This document shows positions 54,304 through 62,846 of a stretch of 64,000 nucleotides of DNA, one piece after another; the stretch's first letter is position 1, and each line of letters starts with the position of its first letter. Under the pieces are notes generated by a model. It saw only the letters and a list, made by a program, of their open reading frames with translations. It was not told where the DNA came from and searched no databases. The stretch is from Pirellulaceae bacterium (GTDB lineage: Bacteria; Planctomycetota; Planctomycetia; Pirellulales; Pirellulaceae): positions 468,383-532,382 of the forward strand of contig JAGYIQ010000005.1 of assembly GCA_018402565.1 (NCBI GenBank), given 5' to 3'. Made by a program: the position numbers and the translations under genes.

Positions 54304-55491
54304 GTGGAAGAGATCCAATACACGTTAGTCACTCGGCCCGCGGAACTGGAGTCGGTCGTCCAGCGCATGCAGTCCGCCGACCTAATTGCTTTCGACACGG
54401 AATTTGTGTCGGAGGACTGTTATCAGCCGGAGCTGTGTTTGATTCAAGCCTGGGTGGACGGCGAAATCTACCTGCTCGATCCGTATCCACTGGGCGACAC
54501 CACACCGTTTTGGGACCAACTGTCCCGCGGCTCGCATGTGACCGTGGCCCACGCCGCGCGAGAAGAGTTCCGCTTCTGCCAACGCTTCACCGGCCGCGGA
54601 CCCGTCAACCTGATCGACACCCAAGTCGCGGCCGCCATGGTGGCCTTGGAGTACCCCTCCGCCTACGCCACCCTGGTCTCGCGGTTCGCTCACAAGACGA
54701 TCTCCAAAGGAGAAACTCGCACCAATTGGCGGAAACGACCGCTGACCGATTCGCAACTGGCCTACGCGGCCTCCGACGTTTTTTACCTGCCCAACATCTA
54801 TCATTCCCTTCGAACCAGTCTGGAGAAACGCCAGCGGTTCGGCTGGCTGGACGAAGAGATGAAGACGGTGGAAGTCCGCTACCAAGATCCCGTCGACGAA
54901 GAACGTTGGCGACGAGTCTCGGGCAGCTCGTCGTTGCAACCGCGGGAACTGGCCATCATCCGCAATCTGTACCAATGGCGGCTGGCCACGGCTCAAACTC
55001 GTAACCATCCACTCCGCCGCGTCCTCCGCGACGACTTGATGATCGAGATCGCTCGGTTGAAGACCGACCAACCACTAAAAATACGCAGCATTCGCGGCAT
55101 GAACTTCAGCCGCCACGCCAACGACCTGACGGAGATCGCGGAGACCGTCGGTCAAGCGCTGCGATTGCCCGAAGAACAGCTGCCGAGAAAAGTTCGCAGC
55201 GAAGCCAATTACTCCAAGTTGTCCCAAGTCATTCAATTTTCACAAACCGCTCTGGGCATCGTCTGTCGCCGCGAACAAGTCGCACCCGCCTTGGTCGGCA
55301 CCACGCAAGACCTGCGGGAATTGGTGGCCTGGACCATGGGCGAATTCAGTGGCGACCAGCCCCCTCTACTGGACCGCGGTTGGCGAAAAGAAGTCGTCGG
55401 CGACGTGATCACCGACCTGCTGGCAGGGAAACTGGCCATCAAGATCACCAACCCCAAAGCCGAGTTCCCCTTGGCCTTTGACCAAACCTGA
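54304..55491 (+). CDS. rnd: Ribonuclease D
   Basis: A 395-residue 3'-5' exoribonuclease of the DEDD family, used in tRNA and small-RNA maturation. IAFDTEFVSED is Exo I; AHAAREEFRFC the Exo II region, with Glu where Asp is common; NLIDTQVAAAMV and LAYAASDVFYL give the later acidic residues with the Tyr of the DEDDy type. An HRDC-like domain (RELAIIRNLYQWRLATAQ) follows. The start is a GTG at 54304 with a weak ribosome site. Confidence 0.88.
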   Translation: MEEIQYTLVTRPAELESVVQRMQSADLIAFDTEFVSEDCYQPELCLIQAWVDGEIYLLDPYPLGDTTPFWDQLSRGSHVTVAHAAREEFRFCQRFTGRGPVNLIDTQVAAAMVALEYPSAYATLVSRFAHKTISKGETRTNWRKRPLTDSQLAYAASDVFYLPNIYHSLRTSLEKRQRFGWLDEEMKTVEVRYQDPVDEERWRRVSGSSSLQPRELAIIRNLYQWRLATAQTRNHPLRRVLRDDLMIEIARLKTDQPLKIRSIRGMNFSRHANDLTEIAETVGQALRLPEEQLPRKVRSEANYSKLSQVIQFSQTALGIVCRREQVAPALVGTTQDLRELVAWTMGEFSGDQPPLLDRGWRKEVVGDVITDLLAGKLAIKITNPKAEFPLAFDQT

Positions 55492-55540
55492 GTCAGTTCC
55501 CACCGCCAGCCCCCATGCGACACGCCACGAAAGATAACTC

Positions 55541-56986
55541 ATGTCCAGCTTCCTCACTCGCTCCCCACTCGCCACGCTCCGCCAGCGCCGCTCTGCCAGC
55601 GTGTCCAACCCTCGCGTTTGCTGGGTCCTGCTCCTCGCCCTGATCGGTCTGGCGACAAACTCCGTTCTGCCAGCCACGGAAGTTGATTCCGCGAACCCTG
55701 CGGGCTCGATCGGCCACAACGTACCTAACCCCGCCCAACAGACCTGGGAAGTGCCCATCGCCGGCAACCACTTTCGTACCGCACCCGAACCCGGCGGCGG
55801 CCGTGTGGGCCGAGAGGGTGTGCTGAGCTGGACCCAGCCCGACGAAGTCTACGCCATCTACTTCCACGCCGACCGACCCGCCACGGTCGACCTGGCTTTG
55901 GAGTTCGCCAACACCCCCGAGGCTGGCCGGCTCCGCGTGAGTATGGGCGACACCGTGCGCGAGTTGACCGTCGGCGGGGACACCACGGCGCAGCGGTTGG
56001 GAGAGCCAGTCGAGATTGGCCAGATCGAAGTGGCAGCGGCCGGCTATGTGCGACTGGACTTGCAAGGGATCGACCGAACCGGTCGCAGCTACCCCGGAGT
56101 CAAAACCCTTCGAGTCACATCGGCGACTCCCGACTTGCAAGTGCACTACGTCCGCGACAATGAAGGCAACATGTTCTATTGGGGACGTCGCGGTCCCTCC
56201 GTGCATCTGACCTATCGTGTGCCGCGCGACTTGCAGGTGGAGTACGCCTACAGTGAAATCACTGTACCCGAGGGTGAAGATCCACTGGGCTCGTATTACA
56301 TGGCCAATGGTTTTGGCGAGGGCTACTTTGGCATCCAAGTGAACAGTCCCACCGAGCGACGCGTGTTGTTTTCCGTCTGGAGTCCCTTCCAAACCGACAA
56401 CCCACAAGACATTCCCGCGGACCAGCGGATCGAGGCCCTGGCGCGGGGTCCCGAGGTGCGGATCGGCGAGTTTGGCAACGAAGGTTCAGGCGGGCAGAGC
56501 TTTTTGGTCTATCCATGGCAGGCAGGCCGCACGTACCAGTTTTTGACCCGGGTGGTTCCCGACGGGGCGGGCAACACGGTGTACACGGCCTGGTTTGGGG
56601 ACGCCACACAAGCCGAACCCTGGCGGTTGATCGCCAGTTTTAAGCGGCCCAAGACCGACACGCACTTGCGTGGATTCCACTCTTTTTTAGAGAGCTTTAA
56701 TCCCGCCACCGGGCACCTCCATCGGCGTTCAAGGCATCATAACGTTTGGGTGCGCGATGTGGGCGGCCAGTGGCACCGCTGCCCGGCGGCACGGTTCTCT
56801 GTCGATGCTACGGGGGGTGGCGGTCACCGTTTGGACTTTGGTGGCGGCGTTGACGGCGACGGCTGGTTCATGGAAAACTGCGGCTTCTTCAGCGGCCAAA
56901 TCAAAGCCGGCACCCAGTTTGAACTGCCTGCCTCACCTCAACCGCTTCCCGCACCTGCCATCGACTTCGACCAACTACCCAAGTAA
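55541..56986 (+). CDS. Secreted DUF3472 domain protein
   Basis: A 481-residue exported protein with a signal (VCWVLLLALIGLATNSVLPA). The first domain (about 60-170) is a carbohydrate-binding-like DUF5077 type region; the second is DUF3472 (LQVEYAYSEITVPEGEDPLG, MANGFGEGYFGIQVNSPTERR, VLFSVWSPFQTD, FLVYPWQAGRTYQFLTRV). The family has no proven function; polysaccharide binding is a reasonable guess. It is the last chromosomal-type gene before the cassette array. Confidence 0.82.
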   Translation: MSSFLTRSPLATLRQRRSASVSNPRVCWVLLLALIGLATNSVLPATEVDSANPAGSIGHNVPNPAQQTWEVPIAGNHFRTAPEPGGGRVGREGVLSWTQPDEVYAIYFHADRPATVDLALEFANTPEAGRLRVSMGDTVRELTVGGDTTAQRLGEPVEIGQIEVAAAGYVRLDLQGIDRTGRSYPGVKTLRVTSATPDLQVHYVRDNEGNMFYWGRRGPSVHLTYRVPRDLQVEYAYSEITVPEGEDPLGSYYMANGFGEGYFGIQVNSPTERRVLFSVWSPFQTDNPQDIPADQRIEALARGPEVRIGEFGNEGSGGQSFLVYPWQAGRTYQFLTRVVPDGAGNTVYTAWFGDATQAEPWRLIASFKRPKTDTHLRGFHSFLESFNPATGHLHRRSRHHNVWVRDVGGQWHRCPAARFSVDATGGGGHRLDFGGGVDGDGWFMENCGFFSGQIKAGTQFELPASPQPLPAPAIDFDQLPK

Positions 56987-57301
56987 GGCCTGCACCGCGG
57001 ATCGGCCCTGAAACCCAACACGTTCACCCGATCTTTGGCGGTTTTGCCGGATCGCGTCATCTGGGGGCGGCAGTTGTTCCGTTCTTCCGTCGTGGATTGG
57101 CCTGTCCGCCTGCGTCCGCCAATTGCCCTACGTCCGCCGGTTGGCCTGCGTGTACGCCGATTGGCCTGCGTGGGCGCCAATTGGCCTGCGTGGGCGGCAG
57201 GACTGGGCGTGGCCCGGGCCATTCTGGCTGGATTCACTTCCGCCCAGCGTGCCGAGAAATTAATATCCGCGCTCAGCGAGCCATTTTCAGGAATATCCTT
57301 G
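56987..57301. other. Intergenic DNA with degenerate ~24-bp repeats
   Basis: About 57095-57215 holds four to five imperfect copies of TTGGCCTGCGTGGGCGCCAA-like sequence. There is no gene and, notably, no integrase gene here. Confidence 0.5.
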
Positions 57302-57330
57302 TTGACAGCGTCTTAAAATATACTTATTCT
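57302..57330 (+). promoter_or_regulatory. Strong sigma-70-type promoter facing the cassette array (Pc candidate)
   Basis: TTGACA at 57302-57307, a 17-base spacer, and TATTCT at 57325-57330, pointing right into the array. The first cassette junction is about 60 bases downstream, which is where an integron Pc would lie relative to attI. Confidence 0.65.
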
Positions 57331-57353
57331 CTTAGCGGGGATACACCCCGTCA

Positions 57354-57397
57354 AAAACAGTTATCACGCGCTAGCCGCGTGTAATAAAGAGTTATGC
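57354..57397. other. Candidate attI-like site at the left end of the array
   Basis: The first GTTATGC junction at 57391 is preceded by AATAAAGA, resembling the AACAAA-GTT end of attI sites. An imperfect inverted repeat (TTATCACGCG at 57361 and CGCGTGTAATAA at about 57377) lies just upstream, and a second GTTA box is at 57360. An attI needs an integrase, which is not here, so the call is tentative. Confidence 0.4.
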
Positions 57398-57636
57398 TCC
57401 TAGATCCTTCAAATCTCCACGGTCCCTGTTGTTCTGCGGCCGGGATCTAGATTGACTTTGCCGAGGGGTTGGGGCACAATGAAAAATGTTGGCGGCGGAT
57501 GGGCCAGGGACTAGGTCTGACCTGGGCTCCTGGGGGGCCACGGGGCGAAGCGCATAACAAAAAAATGCACCCGAGTTGCCGATCGGGCGTTTCCTGAAGT
57601 CAGTGTCCACCCGCGGCAACCGGGTGATTTTTGGCC
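57391..57636 (+). mobile_element. Cassette 1, gene-less, family A
   Basis: No credible gene. TTGACT at 57452-57457, 17-base spacer, CACAAT at 57475-57480 is a possible promoter pointing right. Confidence 0.75.
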
Positions 57637-57643
57637 GTTATGC
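57552..57643 (+). repeat. attC site of cassette 1
   Basis: R'' GCATAAC and R' GTTATGC are complementary. CACCCG-A-GTTGCCG pairs with CGGCAAC-CGGGTG, leaving an extrahelical A as in folded attC sites. Confidence 0.9.
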
Positions 57644-57881
57644 TCCTAGATCCCTAAAATCTCGCGAGTCCCTGTTGTTCTGCGGCCGGGATCAAGATTG
57701 ACTTTGCCGAGGCGTTGGGGCAAAATGGTAAATGTTGGCGGCGGTTGGGCCTGAGGCTAGGTCTGGCCTGGACTCCTGGGGGGCCACGGGGCGAAGCGCA
57801 TAACAAAAAAATGCACCCGAGTTGCCGTTCGGGCGTTTCCTGAACTCAAAGTCCCCCGCGGCAACCGGGTGATTTTTGGCC
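57637..57881 (+). mobile_element. Cassette 2, gene-less, family A
   Basis: TTGACT 57698-57703, 17-base spacer, CAAAAT 57721-57726. Nearly identical to cassette 1. Confidence 0.75.
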
Positions 57882-57888
57882 GTTATGC
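57798..57888 (+). repeat. attC site of cassette 2
   Basis: GCATAAC / GTTATGC ends, same stem and extrahelical A as attC 1. Confidence 0.9.
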
Positions 57889-57915
57889 AGATTTCTTCGG
57901 ATTGGGCTAAGTGCA

Positions 57916-58380
57916 TTGATTCGCTTTCGTGTCAGTATTCGCCGGGTGCTTCTCCTTATCCTCGCCCTTTCAGTTTTTTTGGGAAGCTACAAATTCAACG
58001 AGCAGTTGGAACGTGTTAACTGGAGGCCCCTGACAGAGAGAGACTTCCATGAATCGATTGATTCTGGCAGTTTGATTATGATCGAGGCTTCTGACGTAGT
58101 CCCTTTCGTTCGATGGGATCATGAAAATGACTTCATGGAGTCGAAAAAATGTTGGCGGTATCTCAACTGGAACAATGTCAAAGCGTATCGAATTCGGGCC
58201 GAATTCTTTCATGACAAAAAATATTTATGGCTCAGAGATTGGTACGCCGATAAAGCTCACGATTCACCGGTAACTGCGGTAGAGTTTTATGACCCCCAAA
58301 AACGTCAGTTTTTCGCTTCCGAAGAGCGAGATCCTGATTCTATTATCGAAACGGTCAACCAACTCATTGGTTCTGAATAA
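57916..58380 (+). CDS. Cassette 3 gene: small membrane-anchored hypothetical protein
   Basis: A 154-residue protein starting at a TTG 28 bases after the attC junction. One N-terminal span (RRVLLLILALSVFLGSYKF) is preceded by FRVSIR, as in many short planctomycete membrane proteins, then a soluble acidic/aromatic domain (YLNWNNVKAYRIRAEFFHD). No family is recognised. It follows two gene-less cassettes carrying promoter-like boxes, and its own attC is degenerate. Confidence 0.65.
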   Translation: MIRFRVSIRRVLLLILALSVFLGSYKFNEQLERVNWRPLTERDFHESIDSGSLIMIEASDVVPFVRWDHENDFMESKKCWRYLNWNNVKAYRIRAEFFHDKKYLWLRDWYADKAHDSPVTAVEFYDPQKRQFFASEERDPDSIIETVNQLIGSE

Positions 58381-58489
58381 CCCACGGGTGCACGCGGAGT
58401 CCGCGGTCGGACCCTCGGAGTGCTTGAAACATGTCGTCCCGTGCTGTCAAAATCAAAACTTTGGACCCATTTGACCTGCCCGGCTATGC
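58373..58489 (+). repeat. Degenerate attC of cassette 3
   Basis: It starts GAATAAC and has GGGTGCACGCGGAGTCCGCGG, a typical left arm, but the right arm (CATTTGACCTGCCC, then GCTATGC at 58483-58489) does not pair with it. It looks like a hybrid of two sites or a decayed one. Confidence 0.5.
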
Positions 58490-58729
58490 AACGACCGTGC
58501 GACGAAACTTGCGGCTGACTATTGAACACAGGGCTGGTTGCAACTGCCGATTGGTTGGAAGACAATGTTGGCAGGGGTCTGCCAAGCGGTCACCCACGTG
58601 AACGGAGTACGGCTGCATGGATTCGACATTCGGTCAAAAAAACAGGCATAACAAACCGGTGCAACCGAGTGCTCGAATTACCCAGTCCTGTACCCCAAAA
58701 CCAAACCCTCGCACCGGTTGACCTTTCCC
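58490..58729 (+). mobile_element. Cassette 4, no recognisable gene
   Basis: About 155 bases of non-repeat DNA before its attC. Only a 34-codon frame starting with a GTG near 58497 is present; not called. Its R'' box GCATAAC implies that it once began GTTATGC; it now begins GCTATGC. Confidence 0.5.
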
Positions 58730-58736
58730 GTTATGC
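58646..58736 (+). repeat. attC site of cassette 4
   Basis: GCATAAC / GTTATGC ends; CAACCG-A-GTGC pairs with GCAC-CGGTTG. The sequence differs from the other attC sites, so this cassette has another origin. Confidence 0.85.
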
Positions 58737-58982
58737 TCCTGGGTCCCTCAAATGCAACGGCCCCGCTTACCGTGCGGCCGGGATCAAGATTGACTTTAGT
58801 CGTGCTGCGGGGCAGAATGTGAGTTCAGCGCGGCGATTGGCTCTGGGGCCAGGCTGGGCATTGAAATTGACGCTGGCGGCGGGGCCACAGGGCGAAGCGC
58901 ATAACAAAAAAATGCACCCGAGTTGCCGATCGGGCGTTTCCTGAAGTCAAAGTCTCCTGGCGGCAACCGGGTGATTTTGGTC
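58730..58982 (+). mobile_element. Cassette 5, gene-less, family B
   Basis: TTGACT 58790-58795, 17-base spacer, CAGAAT 58813-58818. The body differs from family A but the attC is almost the same. Confidence 0.75.
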
Positions 58983-58989
58983 GTTATGC
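58899..58989 (+). repeat. attC site of cassette 5
   Basis: GCATAAC / GTTATGC ends, common stem of the gene-less cassettes. Confidence 0.9.
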
Positions 58990-59236
58990 TCTTGGGTCCC
59001 TCAAATGCAACGGCCCCGCTTACCGTGCGGCCGGGATCACGATTGACTTTAGTCGTGCTGCGGGGCAAAATGTGAGTTCAGGGCGGCGATTGACTCTGGG
59101 GCCAGGTTGGGCATTGAAATTGACGCTGGCGGCGGGGCCACGGGGCGAAGCGCATAACCAAAAAATGCACCCGAGTTGCCGATCGGGCGCTTCCTGAAGT
59201 CAAAGTCCACCCGCGGCAACCGGGTGATTTTTGGCC
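58983..59236 (+). mobile_element. Cassette 6, gene-less, family B
   Basis: TTGACT 59043-59048, 17-base spacer, CAAAAT 59066-59071. Near copy of cassette 5. Confidence 0.75.
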
Positions 59237-59243
59237 GTTATGC
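59152..59243 (+). repeat. attC site of cassette 6
   Basis: GCATAAC / GTTATGC ends, common stem. Confidence 0.9.
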
Positions 59244-59480
59244 TCCTAGATCCCTCAAATCTCGTGGGTCCCTCTCCATCTGGGGCCGGTATCAAGATTG
59301 ACTTTGCCGAGGCATTGGGGCAAAATGGTAAATGTTGACGGCGGTTGGGCCAGGGACTAGGTCTGGCCTGGACTGCTGGGGGCACGGGGCGAAGCGCATA
59401 ACAAAAAAATGCACCCGAGTTGCCGATCGGGCGTTTCCTGAAGTCAAAGTCCACCCGCGGCAACCGGGTGATTTTTGTTC
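59237..59480 (+). mobile_element. Cassette 7, gene-less, family A
   Basis: TTGACT 59298-59303, 17-base spacer, CAAAAT 59321-59326. Confidence 0.75.
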
Positions 59481-59487
59481 GTTATGC
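59396..59487 (+). repeat. attC site of cassette 7
   Basis: GCATAAC / GTTATGC ends, common stem. Confidence 0.9.
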
Positions 59488-59725
59488 TCCCAGATCCCTC
59501 AAATCTCGAGGGTCCCTCTTCATCTGCGGCCGGGATCAAGATTGACTTTGCCGAGGGGTTGGGGCAAAATGACAAACGCTGGCGGCGGCTGGGCCAGGGA
59601 CTAGGTCTGGCCTGGACTCCTGGGGGCCACGGGGCGAAGCGCATAACAAAAAAATGCACCCGAGTTGCCGATCGGGCGTTTCCTGAAGTCAAAGTCACAC
59701 CGCGGCAACCGGGTGATTTTTGGCC
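59481..59725 (+). mobile_element. Cassette 8, gene-less, family A
   Basis: TTGACT 59542-59547, 17-base spacer, CAAAAT 59565-59570. It lies immediately before the CdiI-like gene cassette. Confidence 0.75.
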
Positions 59726-59732
59726 GTTCGTC
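59641..59732 (+). repeat. attC site of cassette 8
   Basis: R'' GCATAAC; the R' box GTTCGTC carries the first bases of the next cassette, as expected for an array. Confidence 0.9.
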
Positions 59733-59743
59733 GGAATACGTTG

Positions 59744-60244
59744 ATGGAGCAGCATGTGGCCGATCCAAGATTCAATCTCTACTCCAGTGCGACGTGCTGC
59801 AGTGACCGGCCAGAACTATCGGCTGTCAGCGGCAAACGAGTATCTATCGTCGCCCGCACCCAACTAGATGACGGCACGTGGCAGTACTCGGTAACACCTG
59901 AACGCAAAACGGCCTCGACATATGAGTGCATTGAAACGGAATTGAACCCCACCGAACCGAGAAACGATTTTGCTGACACGCGATCGTTCGCCATCATTCG
60001 GCAGATGCTTGGATGCTACCTGCACCAAGATTTCGATGCCGAGTTTGACTCAATCGCCGACGCGATCCTTGCTGCAATCAAACACACTGACGCCGACAAA
60101 TTGGCTAATGCTCTGACAGAATTGGATGCTCAACCGGACGCAATCGTCGAAGAGGTGCTGAACGACCATTCTGTATATCTTTGGGACATGACGACGCCGC
60201 GAGAATTCTTGACAATGCTCAAGACTTTGGCATCGTTGACGTGA
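59744..60244 (+). CDS. Cassette 9 gene: CdiI-like immunity protein
   Basis: A 166-residue protein. Residues about 82-160 (FAIIRQMLGCYLHQDFDAEFD, SIADAILAAIKHTD, LANALTELDA) match the pattern of contact-dependent-inhibition immunity proteins of the CdiI_2 type (LLGxYFHQDWxxEY). The first 75 residues are unassigned. The ATG at 59744 is 12 bases after the cassette junction with no clear ribosome site. The likely role is to neutralise a nuclease-type polymorphic toxin; no toxin gene is nearby. A ~70-base gap separates it from its attC. Confidence 0.7.
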   Translation: MEQHVADPRFNLYSSATCCSDRPELSAVSGKRVSIVARTQLDDGTWQYSVTPERKTASTYECIETELNPTEPRNDFADTRSFAIIRQMLGCYLHQDFDAEFDSIADAILAAIKHTDADKLANALTELDAQPDAIVEEVLNDHSVYLWDMTTPREFLTMLKTLASLT

Positions 60245-60312
60245 ATGGGCGTGGTACAATTTGTCCGTGAGAATCGAAACGAAGTGGAGACATGCTCACC
60301 GCTCCAAAACCC

Positions 60313-60403
60313 GACGAACAATCCGATGAACCCAAGCGGCGGATCGGGCGTTTCCTGAAATCAACAATGTTTGGCCGCCGCTGGGTTATCGGTGGCGTTC
60401 GTC
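60313..60403 (+). repeat. attC site of cassette 9
   Basis: GACGAAC / GTTCGTC ends; AACCC-A-AGCGGCGG pairs with CCGCCGCT-GGGTT. Confidence 0.88.
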
Positions 60404-60435
60404 GGCTACCGAAACCTCGACCTCAGGAAGCTGAT

Positions 60436-60834
60436 GTGTCTCACAAGAATCAGAATCTGATCTGTGTCGATCGCTGGTCGAATCCTGAGACCAAAGCGAT
60501 TTACGCGAGCCAGTGGTGTGACCAACCGGAATTGCGAGTCCAACACGAGAATGGAGACCAATGCGGCGGCTGTTCGTTCTTCGCGGCATTCAATGCGGAT
60601 TGGGGCTTGTGTTGCCACGCCGAATCACGTCATCACCTCGAAACGGTCTTCGAGCACTTCACGTGCAAGGACTATGTTCGTGAATGCTGGGGGCCCCACA
60701 GCTTCACAAAAGACACCGGCTTCCATTGCCGATGCGGTGGCGAACCATCAGAATACTGGGATAAGACCATTTCAATCATTCGGCAATGCGAAACACCCCG
60801 ACCGGAAACGGACGAAAACGACAGACAAACGTGA
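60436..60834 (+). CDS. Cassette 10 gene: small Cys/His-rich hypothetical protein
   Basis: A 132-residue protein starting at a GTG with AGGAAG just upstream. CGGCSFFAAFNADWGLCCH, then FEHFTCKDY and CWGPH, and late HCRCGG give at least eight Cys and several His, suggesting zinc binding. The CxxC-DWGxC-TFEHxxC layout is one I have seen in short uncharacterised bacterial proteins, but I cannot name a function. An open frame runs in from upstream through the previous attC and is not real. Confidence 0.65.
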   Translation: MSHKNQNLICVDRWSNPETKAIYASQWCDQPELRVQHENGDQCGGCSFFAAFNADWGLCCHAESRHHLETVFEHFTCKDYVRECWGPHSFTKDTGFHCRCGGEPSEYWDKTISIIRQCETPRPETDENDRQT

Positions 60835-60846
60835 CCCGAAGACGCC

Positions 60847-60937
60847 GACGAACAAAGCCGTGAACCGGAGCGGCGAATTCGGGCGGAAATGAAATGGACA
60901 ATTTTTCGTCGCCGCCCGGTTACGGCAGGCGTTATCT
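60847..60937 (+). repeat. attC site of cassette 10
   Basis: R'' GACGAAC matches the start of cassette 10 (GTTCGTC); the R' box is GTTATCT, the start of cassette 11. AACCGG-A-GCGGCGA pairs with TCGCCGC-CCGGTT. Confidence 0.88.
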
Positions 60938-60947
60938 GACTAAACCA

Positions 60948-61511
60948 ATGACTGCCACATCCGAAGAAGCTCGGAAACTACTTTGTCGCCACGGCGAATG
61001 CGTGAATCAAGATGCTGCCGACTGGTCCGGACCCTTTGAACTGCCTGAATCGCTATGCAAGTTTTATTCCGAAGTTGGTCCCAAAGACATCTACGTCGAG
61101 GGGTTCGGAAATGCTACGACCATACCTTCGCTGAGATCACTCTGGGATCGGCAAGCCGGGTATCGTTGGAACGGACTCACAAATGAACTGATTGATGATT
61201 GGCCGGCCAATTGGATCGTTGTCGCCGATGAAGGTGCCGATCCCTATATCTTCGACATCGAGACAACTCGAATACTGTTTGCCCAACATGGCACAGGTGA
61301 ATGGGAGGCAGACGAAATCTATCCTGATATCAACACGATGGCGGCGTGCATTGCAACACTCGGTTGTGTGGTTCTGGACTCAAACAGCTTTGACGATGAT
61401 GACTGCAACATCAACCCAGCGTGTAGAATTGATGCTATAGACCGCCTCACGAAGATACTCACTGACAAGAATCACGCCAAGGCAATCGTCGAAATGGCCG
61501 GCTGGGGCTAA
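60948..61511 (+). CDS. Cassette 11 gene: SMI1/KNR4 (SUKH) family protein
   Basis: A 187-residue SUKH-superfamily protein: ELPESLCKFYSEVGPKDIYV, GNATTIPSLRSLWDRQAGYR, NWIVVADEGADPYIFDIET and YPDINTMAACIATLGCVV are the family landmarks. SUKH proteins are widespread immunity proteins against polymorphic and contact-dependent toxins. The ATG at 60948 lies 11 bases after the R' box; no toxin gene is adjacent. The C terminus is acidic, then helical. Confidence 0.82.
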   Translation: MTATSEEARKLLCRHGECVNQDAADWSGPFELPESLCKFYSEVGPKDIYVEGFGNATTIPSLRSLWDRQAGYRWNGLTNELIDDWPANWIVVADEGADPYIFDIETTRILFAQHGTGEWEADEIYPDINTMAACIATLGCVVLDSNSFDDDDCNINPACRIDAIDRLTKILTDKNHAKAIVEMAGWG

Positions 61512-61522
61512 TCGGAATTGTC

Positions 61523-61614
61523 AGATAACAAAGCGGTGAACGGGAGCCGCCGATAACGCGGGTTTTAAAATCATAGTCTTTTGGCGGCCGCCCCCGTTAC
61601 CGCGGCCGTTATGC
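61523..61614 (+). repeat. attC site of cassette 11
   Basis: R'' AGATAAC is the reverse complement of the cassette's own start GTTATCT, while R' is GTTATGC. AACGGG pairs with CCCGTT. Confidence 0.88.
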
Positions 61615-61861
61615 TCTTGGGTCCCTCAAATGCAACGGCCCCGCTTACCGTGCGGCCGGGATCACGATTGACTTTAGTCGTGCTGCGGGGCAAAATGTGA
61701 GCTTAGGGCGGCGATTGGCTCTGGGGTCAGGCTGGGCATTGAAATTGACGCTGGCGGCGGGGCCACGGGGCGAAGCGCATAACAAAAAAATGCACCCGAG
61801 TTGCCGATCGGGCGTTTCCTGAAGTCAAAGTCCACCCGCGGCAACCGGGTGATTTTTGGTC
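61608..61861 (+). mobile_element. Cassette 12, gene-less, family B
   Basis: TTGACT 61668-61673, 17-base spacer, CAAAAT 61691-61696. It lies just before the cassette 13 gene. Confidence 0.75.
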
Positions 61862-61868
61862 GTTCGTC
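61777..61868 (+). repeat. attC site of cassette 12
   Basis: R'' GCATAAC; R' GTTCGTC. Common stem. Confidence 0.9.
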
Positions 61869-61878
61869 GGTCAATTGA

Positions 61879-62511
61879 ATGGCTACTTTGCACACTTGGT
61901 TCGCAACCGACAAAGATTTCCCACTGATCGCCGATTGGCTCATCGATGCCAGTGCGCAACCGGTCGACGCAGCACTGAAGATCGACGATATCGCAACCGA
62001 TGGCTCGGAATTCGTGCTCTACTTTCCGGCGCTTGGGGCACCTGAGTTTTGGCCGGATCAAATCAACTTGGCCGACTACGACGAGAATACGACACGGTGG
62101 AAACAGGCCGTGCTGACCAAAATCGGTGCCGAAGATCGTCCGCAGCGACGTATGATTGATCCGCAAAAATCGCCAGCCGCTGGATTGAAGATGCCATACC
62201 TACGCGATGGGCAATACTGGGTTTCTGGCTCACTCTGGTTCCCAACGTCCAACCTAAAAAAGGTGTTTCCAGAACTGGCCAAAATCTGCGGGCGTTTTGA
62301 ACGGTGGATTCGCAAATTTCCAACGGTATTCGACAATCGCAAAGGCGACAACCAAACTACATTCGATCGCCAAATCTGCCATTGCAACATCGTTCAGTGT
62401 ATAAATGCACTCCCAGACGCGTATTCCCTGTTGAATGATGGGGCGTGCATGGTTGATTACATGACTTCCGACTTTACCTATCAGGGTTGCACCAAACGGT
62501 GGCAGTACTGA
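61879..62511 (+). CDS. Cassette 13 gene: hypothetical protein
   Basis: A 210-residue soluble protein with no recognised family. It starts at an ATG 10 bases after the junction: TLHTWFATDKDFPLIADWLI, then FVLYFPALGAPEFWPDQI and YWVSGSLWFPTSNLKKVFPEL. The aromatic-rich, mixed alpha/beta composition and size would fit an immunity-type protein, but that is a guess from context. Confidence 0.65.
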   Translation: MATLHTWFATDKDFPLIADWLIDASAQPVDAALKIDDIATDGSEFVLYFPALGAPEFWPDQINLADYDENTTRWKQAVLTKIGAEDRPQRRMIDPQKSPAAGLKMPYLRDGQYWVSGSLWFPTSNLKKVFPELAKICGRFERWIRKFPTVFDNRKGDNQTTFDRQICHCNIVQCINALPDAYSLLNDGACMVDYMTSDFTYQGCTKRWQY

Positions 62512-62516
62512 AGACC

Positions 62517-62607
62517 GACGAACCATCCGATGCACGGGAGCGGCGAAGTCAGGCGGTTTTGAAATGGAAAACCTCTCGTCGCCGCCCCGTGATCGGCGGC
62601 GTTATGC
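62517..62607 (+). repeat. attC site of cassette 13
   Basis: R'' GACGAAC matches its start GTTCGTC; R' GTTATGC. CACGGG-A-GCGGCGA pairs with TCGCCGC-CCCGTG. Confidence 0.88.
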
Positions 62608-62846
62608 TCCCAGGTCCTTCAAATCTCCACGGTCCCTTTTGTTCTGCGGCCGGGATCAAGATTGACTTTGGCGAAGCGATGGGGCAAAATGACAAATGCT
62701 GGCGGCGTCTGGGCCAGGGGCTAGGTCTGGCCTGGACTCCTGGGGGGCCACGGGACGAATCGCATAACAAAAAAATGCACCCGAGTTGCCGATCGGGCGT
62801 TTCCTGAAGTCAGAGTCCCCCCGCGGCAACCGGGTGATTTTTGGCC
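62601..62846 (+). mobile_element. Cassette 14, gene-less, family A
   Basis: TTGACT 62662-62667, 17-base spacer of changed sequence, CAAAAT 62685-62690. Confidence 0.75.

Noticed and set aside
56938..57237. A possible divergent integrase gene left of the array
   Set aside because: The only minus-strand frame is 99 codons, Arg/Thr/Gly-rich and made of short repeats; it has none of the tyrosine-recombinase motifs.
58522..58944. Plus-strand 140-codon frame across cassette 4 and cassette 5
   Set aside because: It runs through a complete attC and into a gene-less cassette; no cassette gene crosses a recombination site this way.
57392..59463. Minus-strand frames of 74-103 codons in each gene-less cassette, all containing FRKRPIGNSGAFFCYALRP
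   Set aside because: They are the antisense reading of the conserved attC plus cassette body. They begin inside the attC stem, end at different places in families A and B, and are conserved only because the attC is.
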